This document shows, piece by piece, positions 9,355-19,556 of a stretch of DNA of 64,000 nt. Position numbers and translations under genes: made by a program. The notes beneath the pieces were generated by a model. That model did no database searches. It was given only the letters and a program-made list of their open reading frames with translations, and had not been told where the DNA came from. Positions within the stretch are counted from its first letter, which is position 1; each line of letters begins with the position of its first letter. The DNA is taken from the NCBI RefSeq assembly GCF_019656335.1, contig NZ_BPLZ01000004.1:186001-250000 (forward strand), read 5' to 3'. Source of the stretch: Pseudomonas sp. NCCP-436 (GTDB lineage Bacteria > Pseudomonadota > Gammaproteobacteria > Pseudomonadales > Pseudomonadaceae).

Positions 9355-10437
9355 TCAGTCAGGCGGATTCTCGCCGGCGCGTGAATCACCGGCAAGCACA
9401 GTGACCGGCTCCTTGCTCGCTACCCAGTCACTGAGCAGGCTATAGGCCACTGCCAGCAGGGTCGGGCCAAGGAACAGCCCCATGAAGCCAAAGGCCAATA
9501 CTCCACCGAACACGCCAAGCAGAACCACCACCAGCGGCAGGTTACCGCCACGGCTGATCAGGTAGGGTTTGAGGATGTTGTCCACCCCGCTGATGATGAA
9601 GAAGCCCCAGACACCGAGGAAAATGGCCATGCCGATCTCCCCCTGCCAGACCAGCCATCCCACCGCCGGCCCCCAAACCAGCGGTGGCACCATGATGAAG
9701 CTGACGGCAAAGGTCAACACAGCGAGTACCAGTGCACCGGGCACTCCGGCGATGGTAAAGCCGATGTAGGCCAGAACCGCCTGTGCCGCCGCCGTGCCGA
9801 TCACCCCATTAACCACCCGCTGTACAGTGCCTGCCACCAGTTCCAGATAATGGTCGGCCCGCTCGCCGATCAGGCGCTCCAGAAGGCTGTGTACGAAGGT
9901 CGCCAGGCGTGGGCCGTCGCGATAGAAGAAGAACACCAGCACCAGACTCAGGGCCAGCTCCAGCATCCCCCCCCCGATCTTCGCACTGCGCGCCAGCAGC
10001 CAGTTACCCAATTGGCCAAGGTATGGACGCACCGTATCGAAAAAGGCCGCGCCCTGCTCATCCAGGGTGCGCCAGCCCTCTATCAAGCGCTCGCCCACCA
10101 GTGGCACCTCCTCCAGCCACTCTGGCGGAGGTGGAAACCCCTCAAGCTGCAGATCTCTCACCAGTGCGTTGGCATCCTTAATATGATCGGCCAGGTTGAA
10201 GCCCAGCCAGATCAGCGGCACAGCCACCAGGACAACCCAAACGCCGGTGAGAATACCGGCCGCCAGTGCCTGGCGATTACCCAGCAGATGGCTTAGCAGG
10301 CGCATCAGTGGCCAACTGGCAAAGGCCAGTACCCCAGCCCAGAACAGCGCCGACCAGAAAGGCGCCAGCACCCACAGACTGGCAGCCAGCAGGCCGAACA
10401 GAAGAACCTGCACCAGCAGACGATCATTTGTGGCCAT
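9355..10437 (-). CDS. AI-2E family transporter (PerM/YdiK-like membrane protein)
   Basis: The 360-residue protein has about eight membrane segments and the family pattern: paired N-terminal helices, a soluble stretch near residues 70-140, and C-terminal helices with SGVDNILKPYLISRGGNLPL near residue 285 followed by GVFGGVLAFGFMGLFLGPTLLAV. The AI-2E exporter family is named after TqsA, but most members transport other or unknown solutes, so export of autoinducer is not claimed. The ATG at 10437 has AAGGAG nine bases upstream. It converges on the patatin gene with only three bases between stops. Confidence 0.88.
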   Translation of the reverse strand: MATNDRLLVQVLLFGLLAASLWVLAPFWSALFWAGVLAFASWPLMRLLSHLLGNRQALAAGILTGVWVVLVAVPLIWLGFNLADHIKDANALVRDLQLEGFPPPPEWLEEVPLVGERLIEGWRTLDEQGAAFFDTVRPYLGQLGNWLLARSAKIGGGMLELALSLVLVFFFYRDGPRLATFVHSLLERLIGERADHYLELVAGTVQRVVNGVIGTAAAQAVLAYIGFTIAGVPGALVLAVLTFAVSFIMVPPLVWGPAVGWLVWQGEIGMAIFLGVWGFFIISGVDNILKPYLISRGGNLPLVVVLLGVFGGVLAFGFMGLFLGPTLLAVAYSLLSDWVASKEPVTVLAGDSRAGENPPD

Positions 10438-10524
10438 CAAGCCAGACTCCTTCGATCAAGCAGAATACCCCTGGCAAGCATCATGCCGGCCAGGGGGAAA
10501 GCAGCAAAGATTGCCTGCGCTAGG

Positions 10525-11340
10525 TTAGCGCAACAACCGCAGCTCCAGGAGACCGCCCTGCCCGTCACCCAGTTCCAGACGGACGGCACCGATACGCAGA
10601 GCCTTCAGGCGTTCATGCCACTCTCCGGCTCTGGTACCGGAGAGACTGACACGCACGGTACTGTCCAGACTGAGACAGCGCGCCAGCAGCTCAGCCCAAC
10701 TACTTTCCGGCTCTGCGGCTTCAGGCAGCTTCAAGCGGCCATCATGACGCAACTGGCGCAGCAGGGTTTCCGGCGTCGGCAACAACTCGCCCAGCGGAGA
10801 GGCCGCCTTTAGCTGCTCTACATGCAGATAAGCACGGCGGTTGCCACGGGTAATGCTATAGAGGCTGAGCAGACTCTCCCCCTCGGCCCCAGACAGCCGC
10901 AGCAGCGCGTAGGCCTGTTGCTCATCGGAGCCATATAGGGTGGCATTGCCGAACACCGCATTGGCCCACAGACTGCTGGCCCCGCACTCGCGCCCCTGGC
11001 ACCAGTAGAGCAGCTCGCTACCACGCTCCAACAGCGCCTCACGAGCGGCATTGAAGGCTTGCTCGGCAGTGTGTGTGCGCGGTAATTCATAGGTCACCGC
11101 CCGGTAACTGCCCTGCGCCAGGATCTCCCGCTCATAGCGCAGGCGGCCACTGATACGGCGAATCGAGCCCTGCGGGTAGAGGCGCTCGGTTTGCACGCTC
11201 TCCCTGAAATCGACGATCTGGCTCGACGGGAAACGTGGCAACACGTCAAGATCGCGGCTGCCCGGCAGATCCACCGCCAATACGCCACCGGCACCAGTGG
11301 CGGCAAGCACCAGTACCATCCGCTGCAGGGCGCCCCTCAT
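10525..11340 (-). CDS. DUF4892 domain-containing exported protein
   Basis: The 271-residue protein has a short hydrophobic N-terminus ending in LAVDLPGSRDLDVLPRFP, the start of the DUF4892 family. The central region has WCQGRECGASSLWANAVFGN with a Cys pair, and the C-terminus resembles an OmpA-like or stress-response fold (LLARCLSLDSTVRVSLSGTR). The signal peptide suggests a periplasmic or outer-membrane site. A second ATG (11319) also fits the signal sequence. Function unknown; the family is common in Pseudomonas. Confidence 0.78.
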   Translation of the reverse strand: MRGALQRMVLVLAATGAGGVLAVDLPGSRDLDVLPRFPSSQIVDFRESVQTERLYPQGSIRRISGRLRYEREILAQGSYRAVTYELPRTHTAEQAFNAAREALLERGSELLYWCQGRECGASSLWANAVFGNATLYGSDEQQAYALLRLSGAEGESLLSLYSITRGNRRAYLHVEQLKAASPLGELLPTPETLLRQLRHDGRLKLPEAAEPESSWAELLARCLSLDSTVRVSLSGTRAGEWHERLKALRIGAVRLELGDGQGGLLELRLLR

Positions 11341-11468
11341 CGAGCGTCCTCCGGCAGGCAGGCGATGTCAGCGAAATGCCGGGAGCGGCAACGCGGGAAA
11401 TTGAGCGGAACGATCATGCAATTCTCCATGGCAGACCACCACACCATTCCCCAGCGGGCACGGGCAAG

Positions 11469-12332
11469 TCAAGGCAGACGCAGGAATGGATTGAAACAAT
11501 CCGCTACACGCTGGGCTCCGGCTTCATCATCCAGATGCAGATGGTGTCCACCGGGCAGGCGATGCACCTCGAAGGACATCTCATCCAGCAGCGGCTGCAA
11601 ATGTGGCTGAACATTCAACATCCCCTGCTCCGCCAGCACCAAACAGACCGGGCATTTCAACGCGCGGACGAAAGCCTGAGCGTGAGCCTGACTCAGGCGC
11701 AGCGAAGATGGCAGGGTCAGGCGGCTGTCCGTGCGCCAGGTATAGCCGCCGGGCACCGGCATCAGCCCTCGCTGAGCGAGCAATTCAGCGGCCTCTCGGC
11801 TGACCGCGCCGCCCCCCTTCATACGTGCCGCCACCGCCCGCTCGGTTTCCGCATACACCGGCTTGCGCTTTGCCCCCAGAGCCAGCCGCGCACGCAGGGC
11901 TTCGCCGAGCTTGACAGGTGCTTCGTCCGGCTCGCTGGTGTAAGGCATCAAGCCATCGATCAGCGCCAGCCGGCTTACCCGTTCCGGCAAGGCTGCCGCC
12001 AGCAGTACAGCAGTAATAGCCCCCATGGAATGCCCAAGCAGGGCAAAACGCGGCCAGCCAAACTGCTCGGCCACCTGCAATACGTCATAGGCGTAATCCC
12101 ACAGAGCATAGCCGGCTCCCTCGGGGCGATGCTCGGAGTGGCCGTGGCCGGGGAAATCCAGGGCAACGATACGCAGCCCTTCGAGCCGTGGGGCAAGACG
12201 CGCGAAACTGGCGGCGTTATCCAGCCAACCATGCAGAGCCAGCACCGGCACGCCATCTTCCGGGCCGTATAGATGGGCAGCCAGCTCGATGTGCGGCAGA
12301 CTCAGGCGGACCTCCTGAAAAATCGTGCTCAT
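11469..12332 (-). CDS. Alpha/beta fold hydrolase
   Basis: The 287-residue protein has the alpha/beta hydrolase set: oxyanion-hole LALHGWLDNAASF, nucleophile elbow GHSMGA (Ser about residue 103), and a C-terminal catalytic His in PGGHHLHLD. Family members with this pattern are serine esterases or hydrolases of unknown substrate. ATG at 12332 is preferred over 12338 because GAGGA lies six bases before it. It is the downstream partner in a leftward run with the PaaI-type thioesterase but 222 bases separate them. Confidence 0.85.
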   Translation of the reverse strand: MSTIFQEVRLSLPHIELAAHLYGPEDGVPVLALHGWLDNAASFARLAPRLEGLRIVALDFPGHGHSEHRPEGAGYALWDYAYDVLQVAEQFGWPRFALLGHSMGAITAVLLAAALPERVSRLALIDGLMPYTSEPDEAPVKLGEALRARLALGAKRKPVYAETERAVAARMKGGGAVSREAAELLAQRGLMPVPGGYTWRTDSRLTLPSSLRLSQAHAQAFVRALKCPVCLVLAEQGMLNVQPHLQPLLDEMSFEVHRLPGGHHLHLDDEAGAQRVADCFNPFLRLP

Positions 12333-12554
12333 GCACATTCCTCGTGCGAATCAGCCTGCGGTATCTGACAACCCAGCGCCAGGACATCGGATAACTTGGC
12401 GCAGGCAGAGAAAAAACCTTTGGCGCTCGAGAAGAGGATCAACATGCGACATGTGCAAACCATACCTGGCAACGAATCACCGGATTGTCCGGCAAGACCG
12501 ACGGGCCGGCAATGCACATAGCCGACATTGCCGGCGACTCGGCAGAGCCCGGGC

Positions 12555-12989
12555 TCAGTTAGCCCCCGGCAGCGGCACAACCGCCACGGTCAGCCGCGAG
12601 ATACAGCTGGGCCGCCCATCGTCACCATGCAGGCGGATATCCCAGACATGGGTGGTACGCCCCAAATGCACCGGTCGGGCCACGGCATGCACCCGTCCGC
12701 TGCGCAGAGCACGCAGGTGGTTGGCGTTAACCTCCAGACCAACGCAGTAAAACTGGCTGGGGTCGATGCACAGGTAACTGGCGGTCGAGCCAAGGGTCTC
12801 TGCCAACACCACCGAGGCACCTCCGTGCAACAGGCCATAGGGCTGGTGGGTGCGCGGGTCGACCGCCATGCTGGCGCTGATGGAATCCTCGTCGAAACCT
12901 TCGAAACGGATATCCAGTTGTTCGCCAATGGTGTTCTTCAGTGTCGCATTGAGTGCATCGATATCCGGTATTCGCTGCCACAGCTTCAT
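12555..12989 (-). CDS. PaaI/MenI-type hotdog thioesterase
   Basis: The 144-residue protein is a single hotdog fold with the signature GLLHGGASVVLAETLGS near residue 50, in which a Glu or Asp and the HGG loop form the active site. Such enzymes hydrolyse aryl- or acyl-CoA thioesters, including 1,4-dihydroxy-2-naphthoyl-CoA. The start at 12989 (MKLWQRIPDIDAL) matches the family N-terminus; the longer open frame upstream is not similar. It sits directly downstream of an acyl-CoA synthetase gene, so they probably act on related CoA esters. Confidence 0.87.
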   Translation of the reverse strand: MKLWQRIPDIDALNATLKNTIGEQLDIRFEGFDEDSISASMAVDPRTHQPYGLLHGGASVVLAETLGSTASYLCIDPSQFYCVGLEVNANHLRALRSGRVHAVARPVHLGRTTHVWDIRLHGDDGRPSCISRLTVAVVPLPGAN

Positions 12990-13044
12990 GCCAACTCTCC
13001 TCATCCGCTGCCCTGTAGGGGCCGGCAAACCGGCCCATTGTGCT

Positions 13045-14712
13045 TCAGTCGAGCCAGATAACCGCTTGGCTGTTCTGTTGCCATTCGGCAAATCTCTCGC
13101 CGTAGGTGTCCTCGATAACCGCCCGCTTGATCTTCAGCGTCGGTGTGAGGAAGCCGTTCTCCACACCCCATACATCGTTTACCAACACCAGTCCCTGCAA
13201 CCTCTCATGCTGATCGAGACGACCATTAACCTCATCCAGCAGAGCCTTGAGACTTTTCTCCAACTGACTGCGATCATCGCTGGCCGCCTTCTGCCGCCCC
13301 ACGTCGGACAGTATGCACAGGGCGATGGGCTGCGGCAGACCGTCGCCGACAATACACACCTGCTCGATATGTTCATGCTCGCCGAGGCGATTCTCGATCG
13401 GTGCAGGCGCCACGTACTTGCCCTTGCTGGTCTTGAAGATCTCCTTGAGCCGCCCGGTCAGACGCAAATTGCCGTCAGAATCCTGCTCGCCCTTGTCGCC
13501 TGTACGCAAGAAACCATCTTCGGTCAGCGCCTCGGCCGTGCGTGCCGGATCCTTGTAGTAGCCCTGCATGGTTGCGCCACTGCGCACTTGCACCTCGCCA
13601 TCCTCGGCAATGCGCACCTCTACGCCCGGATTGTTCTGGCCGATCCAGCCCGGCTTGAAGCAGCCCGGACGGCAGACATGAGAATAGCCGCAGTTCTCGG
13701 TCATGCCGTAGACCTCCTGGATCTCCATGCCCAGACGCCGATACCAGTGCAACAGGGCATCGGGTACCGGCGCGGCGCCGGACAGAGCGTAGCGAATGGC
13801 ATCAAGCCCCAATCCGGTCAGTACCTTGCGCCCAACAATCCGGCCAATGATCGGCAGTTTCAGCAGACGTTCGAGTTTGTGCGCCGGCATCTTGCTGTAG
13901 ACCCCCATCTGGAACTTGGTCCAGATGCGCGGCACACCAAACATCACGGTCGGGCGGGCTCGCCGCAGATCCTCAAGAAAAGTATCCAGGGTATCGGCGA
14001 AAAACACTGTCTGTCCGGCATAGATCGAAGCCATTTCGATAAACATGCGCTCGGCCACATGACACAGAGGCAGATAGGAAATCAGCCGGTCATTCTCACC
14101 GACATTGAACAAGCGCACGGCGTTGTCGGCGGCAAAGCCGAAGTTGGCGAAATTGTGCATCACCCCCTTGGGCGTGCCCGTGGTACCGGAGGTGTAGATG
14201 ATGGTGGAAAGCTGATTGCCCGCCGGGCTTGGAGAATCCTGGATCGGTGCGCAGCGCTGGAGGTCGTCCCAGCTATAGTCGAACTGCCCCTGCGGATGCA
14301 GTGGCAAGCTGATGGTCGGCAATCCTTCGGGCAGACCGGGCGCCATCGCCGACCAGTTGTCGAGCTTGCCAATAAAAGCCAGCGCCGCCTCGGAGTGCTC
14401 CAGTACCTGGCGCATGGAGTCGGCGGTCAGGTTGGGATACAGTGGAACCGAAACGTGCCCGGCCATCCAGATTGCCAGATCCGCAATGATCCAGTGCGCA
14501 CAGTTCTTGGAAACGATGGCGATACGGCTGCCGGCCGGCAGTTCACGACCGCGCAGCCAGTTGGCGGCGCGCCGGGCCTGTTCCCCGACATCGGCCCAGC
14601 TCAGTTCCAGCAGTTGCCCGCCTCCCAGGGGTTGCACCATGTAGCGCTTTGTCGGGTGCCTTGCTTCACGTTCGTAAAACAGTTCAAGCGGCAAACGTAT
14701 TGCTTCAGCCAC
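13045..14712 (-). CDS. AMP-binding protein, long-chain acyl-CoA synthetase-like
   Basis: The 555-residue enzyme has the adenylate-forming signatures: P-loop YTSGTTGTPKGV, GMTENCGYSH (motif A5 region), RTGDKGEQDSDGNLRLTGR and the C-terminal lysine region KTSKGKYVAPAPIEN. These activate a carboxylic acid as acyl-AMP and transfer it to CoA. The start is set to a GTG at 14712, because GGGAGG lies seven bases before it and the protein then begins at the family start; the frame upstream is open but unlikely to be translated. Gene order matches the fabA-gpsA neighbourhood of P. aeruginosa. Confidence 0.88.
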   Translation of the reverse strand: MAEAIRLPLELFYEREARHPTKRYMVQPLGGGQLLELSWADVGEQARRAANWLRGRELPAGSRIAIVSKNCAHWIIADLAIWMAGHVSVPLYPNLTADSMRQVLEHSEAALAFIGKLDNWSAMAPGLPEGLPTISLPLHPQGQFDYSWDDLQRCAPIQDSPSPAGNQLSTIIYTSGTTGTPKGVMHNFANFGFAADNAVRLFNVGENDRLISYLPLCHVAERMFIEMASIYAGQTVFFADTLDTFLEDLRRARPTVMFGVPRIWTKFQMGVYSKMPAHKLERLLKLPIIGRIVGRKVLTGLGLDAIRYALSGAAPVPDALLHWYRRLGMEIQEVYGMTENCGYSHVCRPGCFKPGWIGQNNPGVEVRIAEDGEVQVRSGATMQGYYKDPARTAEALTEDGFLRTGDKGEQDSDGNLRLTGRLKEIFKTSKGKYVAPAPIENRLGEHEHIEQVCIVGDGLPQPIALCILSDVGRQKAASDDRSQLEKSLKALLDEVNGRLDQHERLQGLVLVNDVWGVENGFLTPTLKIKRAVIEDTYGERFAEWQQNSQAVIWLD

Positions 14713-14834
14713 AGGGCTTCCTCCCTTGTTGTTTTTGTAGGAATCAACCAAGCACTTGCTTGGTCGACTATTCCACGCTGACAAGGGCGGTGCAAGTTAA
14801 GAAATGTTTCCCGTCGTGGAGAAGTTCGACAGGC

Positions 14835-15293
14835 TCAGTCGGGATGACTCAACGTTTTGAGAGTCATCAGTCCGGCGGCGGCCATTTCGCCTTCAAGTTC
14901 GGCCAGGCTGGCAGTACGCATCGGCAATGGCTGCTGGCGATGACCATGGATCAGCAGCCCTCCCAGAGTCCCTACCAGCGGTTGATGGGTGACCAGCAGA
15001 ATTTCGTCTGCCTCGTAGGTGTCCAGATGAAGGAGCGCTTCGCGTGGATCGCTGTCCGGAGTCAGCCAGGACGCATTCAGAAAAGCTCCGTCAAATCCCA
15101 GTTCGTCGCGCACCAGCTCGGCAGTCTGGCGGGCCCGTACATAGGGGCTGACGAGGATCGTCGTCAGCGGTCGACCGGTCAGTCGCCGGGCTGCCTGACG
15201 CACCTCAAGTTGACCGGCCTCTGTCAGCTCACGCTCTGCGTCACTGGCTGCCCGCGCTGCGGCCTGGCCATGCCGCAGCAGCCACAGTTTCAC
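14835..15293 (-). CDS. sixA: Phosphohistidine phosphatase SixA-like
   Basis: The 152-residue protein begins with the histidine phosphatase motif LLRHGQAA (catalytic His at residue 8) and has the conserved Arg in VSPYVRARQTAEL and a second His in LVTHQPLVG, all features of SixA. SixA dephosphorylates phosphohistidine, originally on Hpt domains and later shown on PTS NPr. It overlaps the upstream DUF4389 gene by four bases. Proximity to a hybrid kinase that probably signals through an Hpt protein (16922-18820) is suggestive only. Confidence 0.86.
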   Translation of the reverse strand: MKLWLLRHGQAAARAASDAERELTEAGQLEVRQAARRLTGRPLTTILVSPYVRARQTAELVRDELGFDGAFLNASWLTPDSDPREALLHLDTYEADEILLVTHQPLVGTLGGLLIHGHRQQPLPMRTASLAELEGEMAAAGLMTLKTLSHPD

Positions 15294-15637
15294 AGTTTCG
15301 GTTCCTCGTCCCGAACCGGATGTGCGGCCGCTGGCACACTATGCGCTGCTTCACCCTGCGGAGCCTGCGCTACCGGCCAGTCGGAAAACGGCCAAGGCTT
15401 CTCGTCACTGTTAAAGGTGCCAAAACGACCGATCTGCGCCAGGTACTGACTCAGGCTGTCGCCCAAGCTCAGCAGCGCGGCGCTGGGCGCACCGTAGAAC
15501 AGCCGATAGCCCAGTTGCAGCAGTACCACCACGCCCAGCACCAACTCAGCCAACTGCCAGACAATGACGAAAATCACCATCCACAGAATACGCAACGCAA
15601 TGGATTCACGCTCCAGTGTTCGCTTTTCGTTACTCAT
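15290..15637 (-). CDS. DUF4389 domain-containing membrane protein
   Basis: The 115-residue protein has one long hydrophobic segment (about residues 15-45, ILWMVIFVIVWQLAELVLGV) followed by the DUF4389 pattern LSQYLAQIGRFGTFNSDEKPWPFSDWP. It is likely an inner-membrane protein with a polar tail. AAGGAG precedes the ATG. It is coupled by overlap to sixA and lies 30 bases downstream of gpsA. Function unknown. Confidence 0.85.
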   Translation of the reverse strand: MSNEKRTLERESIALRILWMVIFVIVWQLAELVLGVVVLLQLGYRLFYGAPSAALLSLGDSLSQYLAQIGRFGTFNSDEKPWPFSDWPVAQAPQGEAAHSVPAAAHPVRDEEPKL

Positions 15638-15667
15638 AAGGCGCTCTCCTTAAAGTTGCCGTCCGGG

Positions 15668-16690
15668 CTAGAAGCCCGCGGTTGGAATGAAGTCCACGTC
15701 CGTCTTGGGTTCACCACGCATCAGCAGTTCGATGACCTGCTCCAGCGTACGCCCCTCGAACAGGATGGCATGCAGACCGGCGACCAGCGGCATATATACC
15801 CCAAGCTCCTCAGCCCGTGCCTTGAGTACCCGCAGGGTGTTGACCCCTTCAGCCACCTCCCCCAGACGTGCCACCGCTTCGTCCAGAGCCAGACCTTCGC
15901 CCAGGGCGAAGCCGACCTGATAGTTGCGACTTTTGGGCGACGAACAAGTGACGATCAGATCACCCACACCCGCCAGGCCGAGGAAAGTCATGGGGTTGGC
16001 GCCCATGCGCACGGCAAAACGGGTCATTTCCGCCAGGGCTCGGGTAATCAGCATGCTCTTGGTGTTCTCCCCCATGCCCAGCGCAGCCGCCATACCTGAC
16101 ATGATGGCGTAGACATTTTTCAACGCCCCGCCCAACTCAACACCGAAGCGGTCCGCACTGGCATAGACGCGGAAGGTACGGCCATGCAATGCCTGTTGCA
16201 CACAGCGGCACAGAGCCACGTCCTCACTGGCAATCACCGTGGCGGTCAAGGCATGCTCGGCCACCTCGCGCGCCAGATTCGGCCCGGAGAGCACGCCGAT
16301 GCGCGCGGCCGGAGCGATTTCCTCGAGAATCTGGCTCATCAGCTTGAAGGTTCGGGGCTCGATACCCTTGGTGGTGCTCACCAGCATTTTGCCAACCAGT
16401 TGTGCGGCCACCGGTTGCAGGGCATCGCGCAAGGCGCTGGACGGCAACGCTACCAGAATCAGCTCGGCCTGACCGAGCGTCTCCTCCAGGTTGCTGGTCG
16501 GCTCAATGCCCGGAGGCAACCGGACCCCTTTCAGATAACGCGGATTCTCACCGCTAAGGCGCATCTGTTCGGCCTGTTCGGGGTCACGCATCCACTGTAG
16601 GACACGCTGGCCGTTTTCGGCCAGCAGAATGGCCAGTGCCGTGCCGAAGCTTCCGCCGCCCAGTACGGCAATGGGTTGGAGCTCAGTCAT
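15668..16690 (-). CDS. gpsA: Glycerol-3-phosphate dehydrogenase [NAD(P)+]
   Basis: The 340-residue enzyme has the N-terminal dinucleotide motif [10 protein letters not shown], the substrate-binding [13 protein letters not shown] stretch, the catalytic lysine region [15 protein letters not shown] and the C-terminal [18 protein letters not shown]. GpsA reduces dihydroxyacetone phosphate to sn-glycerol 3-phosphate for phospholipid synthesis. The ATG at 16690 ([12 protein letters not shown]) is chosen by family start; the upstream open frame is spurious. It is divergent from the hybrid kinase gene. Confidence 0.96.
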   Translation of the reverse strand: MTELQPIAVLGGGSFGTALAILLAENGQRVLQWMRDPEQAEQMRLSGENPRYLKGVRLPPGIEPTSNLEETLGQAELILVALPSSALRDALQPVAAQLVGKMLVSTTKGIEPRTFKLMSQILEEIAPAARIGVLSGPNLAREVAEHALTATVIASEDVALCRCVQQALHGRTFRVYASADRFGVELGGALKNVYAIMSGMAAALGMGENTKSMLITRALAEMTRFAVRMGANPMTFLGLAGVGDLIVTCSSPKSRNYQVGFALGEGLALDEAVARLGEVAEGVNTLRVLKARAEELGVYMPLVAGLHAILFEGRTLEQVIELLMRGEPKTDVDFIPTAGF

Positions 16691-16921
16691 AGGTATTCCG
16701 ATTGAAGCCATGCAAGGCGATCGGGCGCCATTATACGGAGCCTGGCGTATCCGGTCAGGGCAAAAGTGAAGCCAGCGCTGCCGCTTACCCTGGCGTCGCA
16801 GACACGCTGCCAAAGCAGCGCTGGTCGGTTAACATGCCGCTTTGTTGTCAATTGCCAAGGACGCCCCGTGCCAACAGGCAACCCCTTGCCCCCGCCGCAC
16901 ACAACCAGGATCGGTGCCGCC

Positions 16922-18820
16922 ATGCAGCAGCGGCGCGGCTGGAACATTCATACGCGCACCCAGCTCATCAGCCTGGGCCCGGCCCTGCTGCTGACCCTTC
17001 TGCTGACCGGTTTTCTCACCTTCACCCGACTGCAGGATCTGCGCCAGGAACAGGGTCATATCGGCCAGTTGATTGCCAACCAACTGGCACCTGCCGTACG
17101 CCCCAACATGCAGGACGCCAACCTGGAAGCACTGGAGCACCTGCTTCGCGCCACCCTGCACACTCCAGACGTGCGCTTTGCCGAGGTACGCGACCGCTAC
17201 GACAACATCCTTGTATACGTCGAACGTCCAAAGGAACAGGGCCACAGCACGTCTCAGGTGGCGGTATTCCAGGCCCTTATGCGCAATCATTCGTTAAATT
17301 CCGGCGAAAGCAGCGAAGCGGCACCCAACAGGATATTCAACGAAGACTATGCCGGCCGGGTTGTTATCGGACTGTCCAATGACAGTTTCAATGCTCGTCA
17401 GCAGGAAATCCTCCTCAAGGCCGGCATCCTCTCGCTTGTCGCCCTGCTGTTGACCTTCCTGCTCGCCCGCCGACTGGCGCGCAGCCTGGCGCGACCACTC
17501 GGCGCCATGGGTCGGGCACTGGAACGTATCCAGGCAGGAGATTACCGCCCCGCCCTGAACGAGCACGGCAACAACGAACTGACCGATCTGGCCCGACACA
17601 TCAACGACCTGGCTCGGACCCTTGAATACAGCGGTCGGGAACAGCAGCAGGCGATGGCCGAATTGATCCATGCCCGGGAAGAAGCCGAGCAGGCCAACCG
17701 GGCCAAGTCGGACTTTCTGGCCATGATGAGCCACGAATTGCGCACCCCGATGAACGGCGTACTGGGAATGCTGCAACTGCTGGAAACCACCTCGCTCAAC
17801 GACGAGCAGGCCGAATACGCGGCCCTGGCCACCGAATCCACCGAGCATCTGCTAAAGGTCATCAACGACATTCTCGATTTCTCTCGCATTGAGCGTGGTG
17901 CACTGGAGCTGGAGACCATCCCCTTCAACCTGCTTGAACTGCTGCAGAACTCCATCCAGGCCTTTCAGCACAGTGCCCAGCAGCGCGGCCTCCAGCTACT
18001 GCTTGAGGCCCAACCCGGGCTGGAACAACTGGAGGTCAGCGGCGATCCCACACGTATCCGCCAGATACTGGTCAATCTGGTCGGCAACGCACTGAAGTTC
18101 ACAGAAGAGGGCAGTATTCGACTGCTGGCCAGTTGGCAGCGTCTGGATGACCAGGTGCTTTGGTTCACCTGCGCCGTGCATGACAGCGGCATCGGTATCA
18201 GCAGTGACCGTCTGGAGCATATGTTCGATGCCTTCCAGCAGGCCGACACCTCCATCTCCAGACGCTATGGCGGCACGGGCCTGGGCCTGCCGATCGCCCG
18301 TACCCTGGCCGAATGCATGGGTGGCACCCTGCATGCCGAAAGCCATCTGAACGAAGGCTCTGTGTTCACGCTCGAAATTCCCCTGCCGTTCCGCGAGCAA
18401 CGTGCCCTTGCGCCGACCGGCGAACAACAGCCGGAGGGAGCAGGCAATGGTCAAACGGTTCTGCTGGTGGAAGACAACCCAGTCAACCAGACCGTGATTG
18501 AAGCAATGCTGCGCAGCCTGGGCTACTGCGTCATTCTGGTCAGCGACGGCCAGCAGGCGTTGAAGGCGTTCACCACCCGGGACTACGCAGCCGTTCTCAT
18601 GGACTGCCGCTTGCCCCTGATGGATGGTTACGAAACCACGCGACAGATTCGTCAGTTGGATAGAGGCCGCGAAACCCCGATCATCGCTCTGACTGCCAAC
18701 GCCCTTCAGGGTGACCGAGAAGCCTGCCTGAGTGCCGGAATGAACGATTACCTCGCCAAACCTTTCAAACGGGCAGACCTGCAACGAATTCTGCAGCGCT
18801 GGCTGCCGGCCCGACCATAG
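16922..18820 (+). CDS. Hybrid sensor histidine kinase/response regulator (PA1611-like)
   Basis: The 632-residue inner-membrane kinase has a membrane helix at about 14-36, a periplasmic sensor of about 120 residues, a second helix near 160-182, HAMP, HisKA with H-box [11 protein letters not shown] (His271), HATPase_c with GTGLGLPIA, and a receiver domain with [11 protein letters not shown] (Asp561). There is no Hpt domain. In P. aeruginosa the fabA neighbour PA1611 passes phosphate to the separate HptB and interacts with RetS; gene order supports orthology. A GTG at 16868 with AAGGA six bases upstream is a credible alternative start adding 18 residues. Confidence 0.88.
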   Translation: MQQRRGWNIHTRTQLISLGPALLLTLLLTGFLTFTRLQDLRQEQGHIGQLIANQLAPAVRPNMQDANLEALEHLLRATLHTPDVRFAEVRDRYDNILVYVERPKEQGHSTSQVAVFQALMRNHSLNSGESSEAAPNRIFNEDYAGRVVIGLSNDSFNARQQEILLKAGILSLVALLLTFLLARRLARSLARPLGAMGRALERIQAGDYRPALNEHGNNELTDLARHINDLARTLEYSGREQQQAMAELIHAREEAEQANRAKSDFLAMMSHELRTPMNGVLGMLQLLETTSLNDEQAEYAALATESTEHLLKVINDILDFSRIERGALELETIPFNLLELLQNSIQAFQHSAQQRGLQLLLEAQPGLEQLEVSGDPTRIRQILVNLVGNALKFTEEGSIRLLASWQRLDDQVLWFTCAVHDSGIGISSDRLEHMFDAFQQADTSISRRYGGTGLGLPIARTLAECMGGTLHAESHLNEGSVFTLEIPLPFREQRALAPTGEQQPEGAGNGQTVLLVEDNPVNQTVIEAMLRSLGYCVILVSDGQQALKAFTTRDYAAVLMDCRLPLMDGYETTRQIRQLDRGRETPIIALTANALQGDREACLSAGMNDYLAKPFKRADLQRILQRWLPARP

Positions 18821-18891
18821 GCCAATGGCAAGGTTCGGATGGGGATATTACAAGGAGAAACGACTACTGCTGTGACAGCGCCAGAACAACA

Positions 18892-18907
18892 GAGTACAAC
18901 TGTGCTC
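18892..18907. promoter_or_regulatory. Imperfect palindrome upstream of fabA, possible operator
   Basis: GAGTAC at 18892-18897 and GTGCTC at 18902-18907 form a 16-base palindrome with one mismatch, about 120 bases before the fabA start and inside the only gap where a fabAB promoter can lie. fabAB is controlled by TetR-type or FadR-type regulators in gammaproteobacteria. Assignment to a named regulator is not possible from sequence alone. Confidence 0.25.
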
Positions 18908-19029
18908 ACCGACTGTGACTTTCAACAACACGCAATAGTCTATGACTAGGCTGCCGGCAGACCCTCTCACGGAGGCCGGCCGAAAGATCCACCCAGCCTT
19001 GGAAGCATGGGAATAACTGAGGAGCTCGC

Positions 19030-19545
19030 ATGACAAAACAAAACGCCTATTCCCAGGAAGAACTGCTCGCCTGCAGCCGCGGCGAACTCTTCGGCCCGGG
19101 AAACGCGCAACTGCCCGCCCCGAACATGCTGATGATCGATCGCATCGTTCACATCAGCGAAACCGGCGGCAAGTACGGCAAAGGCGAAATCGTCGCTGAG
19201 CTCGATATCAGACCGGATCTGTGGTTCTTTGCGTGTCACTTCGAAGGCGACCCGGTAATGCCCGGCTGCCTCGGCCTCGACGCCATGTGGCAACTGGTCG
19301 GCTTCTACCTTGGCTGGCAGGGCAACCCTGGTCGTGGCCGCGCCCTGGGTAGTGGCGAAGTGAAGTTCTTCGGCCAGGTTCTGCCGACCGCGAAGAAGAT
19401 TACCTACAACATCCACATCAAGCGCACCATCAACCGCTCCCTGATTCTCGGCATCGCCGATGGCACAGTGGCAGTTGACGGCCGAGAGATCTACAGCGCC
19501 GAAGGCCTGCGCGTTGGCCTGTTCACCTCTACCGACAGTTTCTGA
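19030..19545 (+). CDS. fabA: 3-hydroxydecanoyl-ACP dehydratase/isomerase
   Basis: The 171-residue enzyme has the FabA active-site block [23 protein letters not shown] with catalytic His at about residue 77 and Asp at about 91. FabA dehydrates 3-hydroxydecanoyl-ACP and isomerises trans-2- to cis-3-decenoyl-ACP, the branch point to unsaturated fatty acids. GAGGAG precedes the ATG. It forms the usual fabA-fabB operon with an 11-base gap. Confidence 0.97.
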   Translation: MTKQNAYSQEELLACSRGELFGPGNAQLPAPNMLMIDRIVHISETGGKYGKGEIVAELDIRPDLWFFACHFEGDPVMPGCLGLDAMWQLVGFYLGWQGNPGRGRALGSGEVKFFGQVLPTAKKITYNIHIKRTINRSLILGIADGTVAVDGREIYSAEGLRVGLFTSTDSF

Positions 19546-19556
19546 AGGACTTGCAC

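Noticed and set aside
12545..12556. Perfect palindrome GAGCCCGGGCTC at the end of the PaaI-type thioesterase gene
   Set aside because: No loop and no T tract, overlaps the stop codon; likely chance in GC-rich DNA.
12850..14781. 643-residue plus-strand open frame opposite the acyl-CoA synthetase
   Set aside because: Antisense to a gene with clear adenylate-forming motifs.
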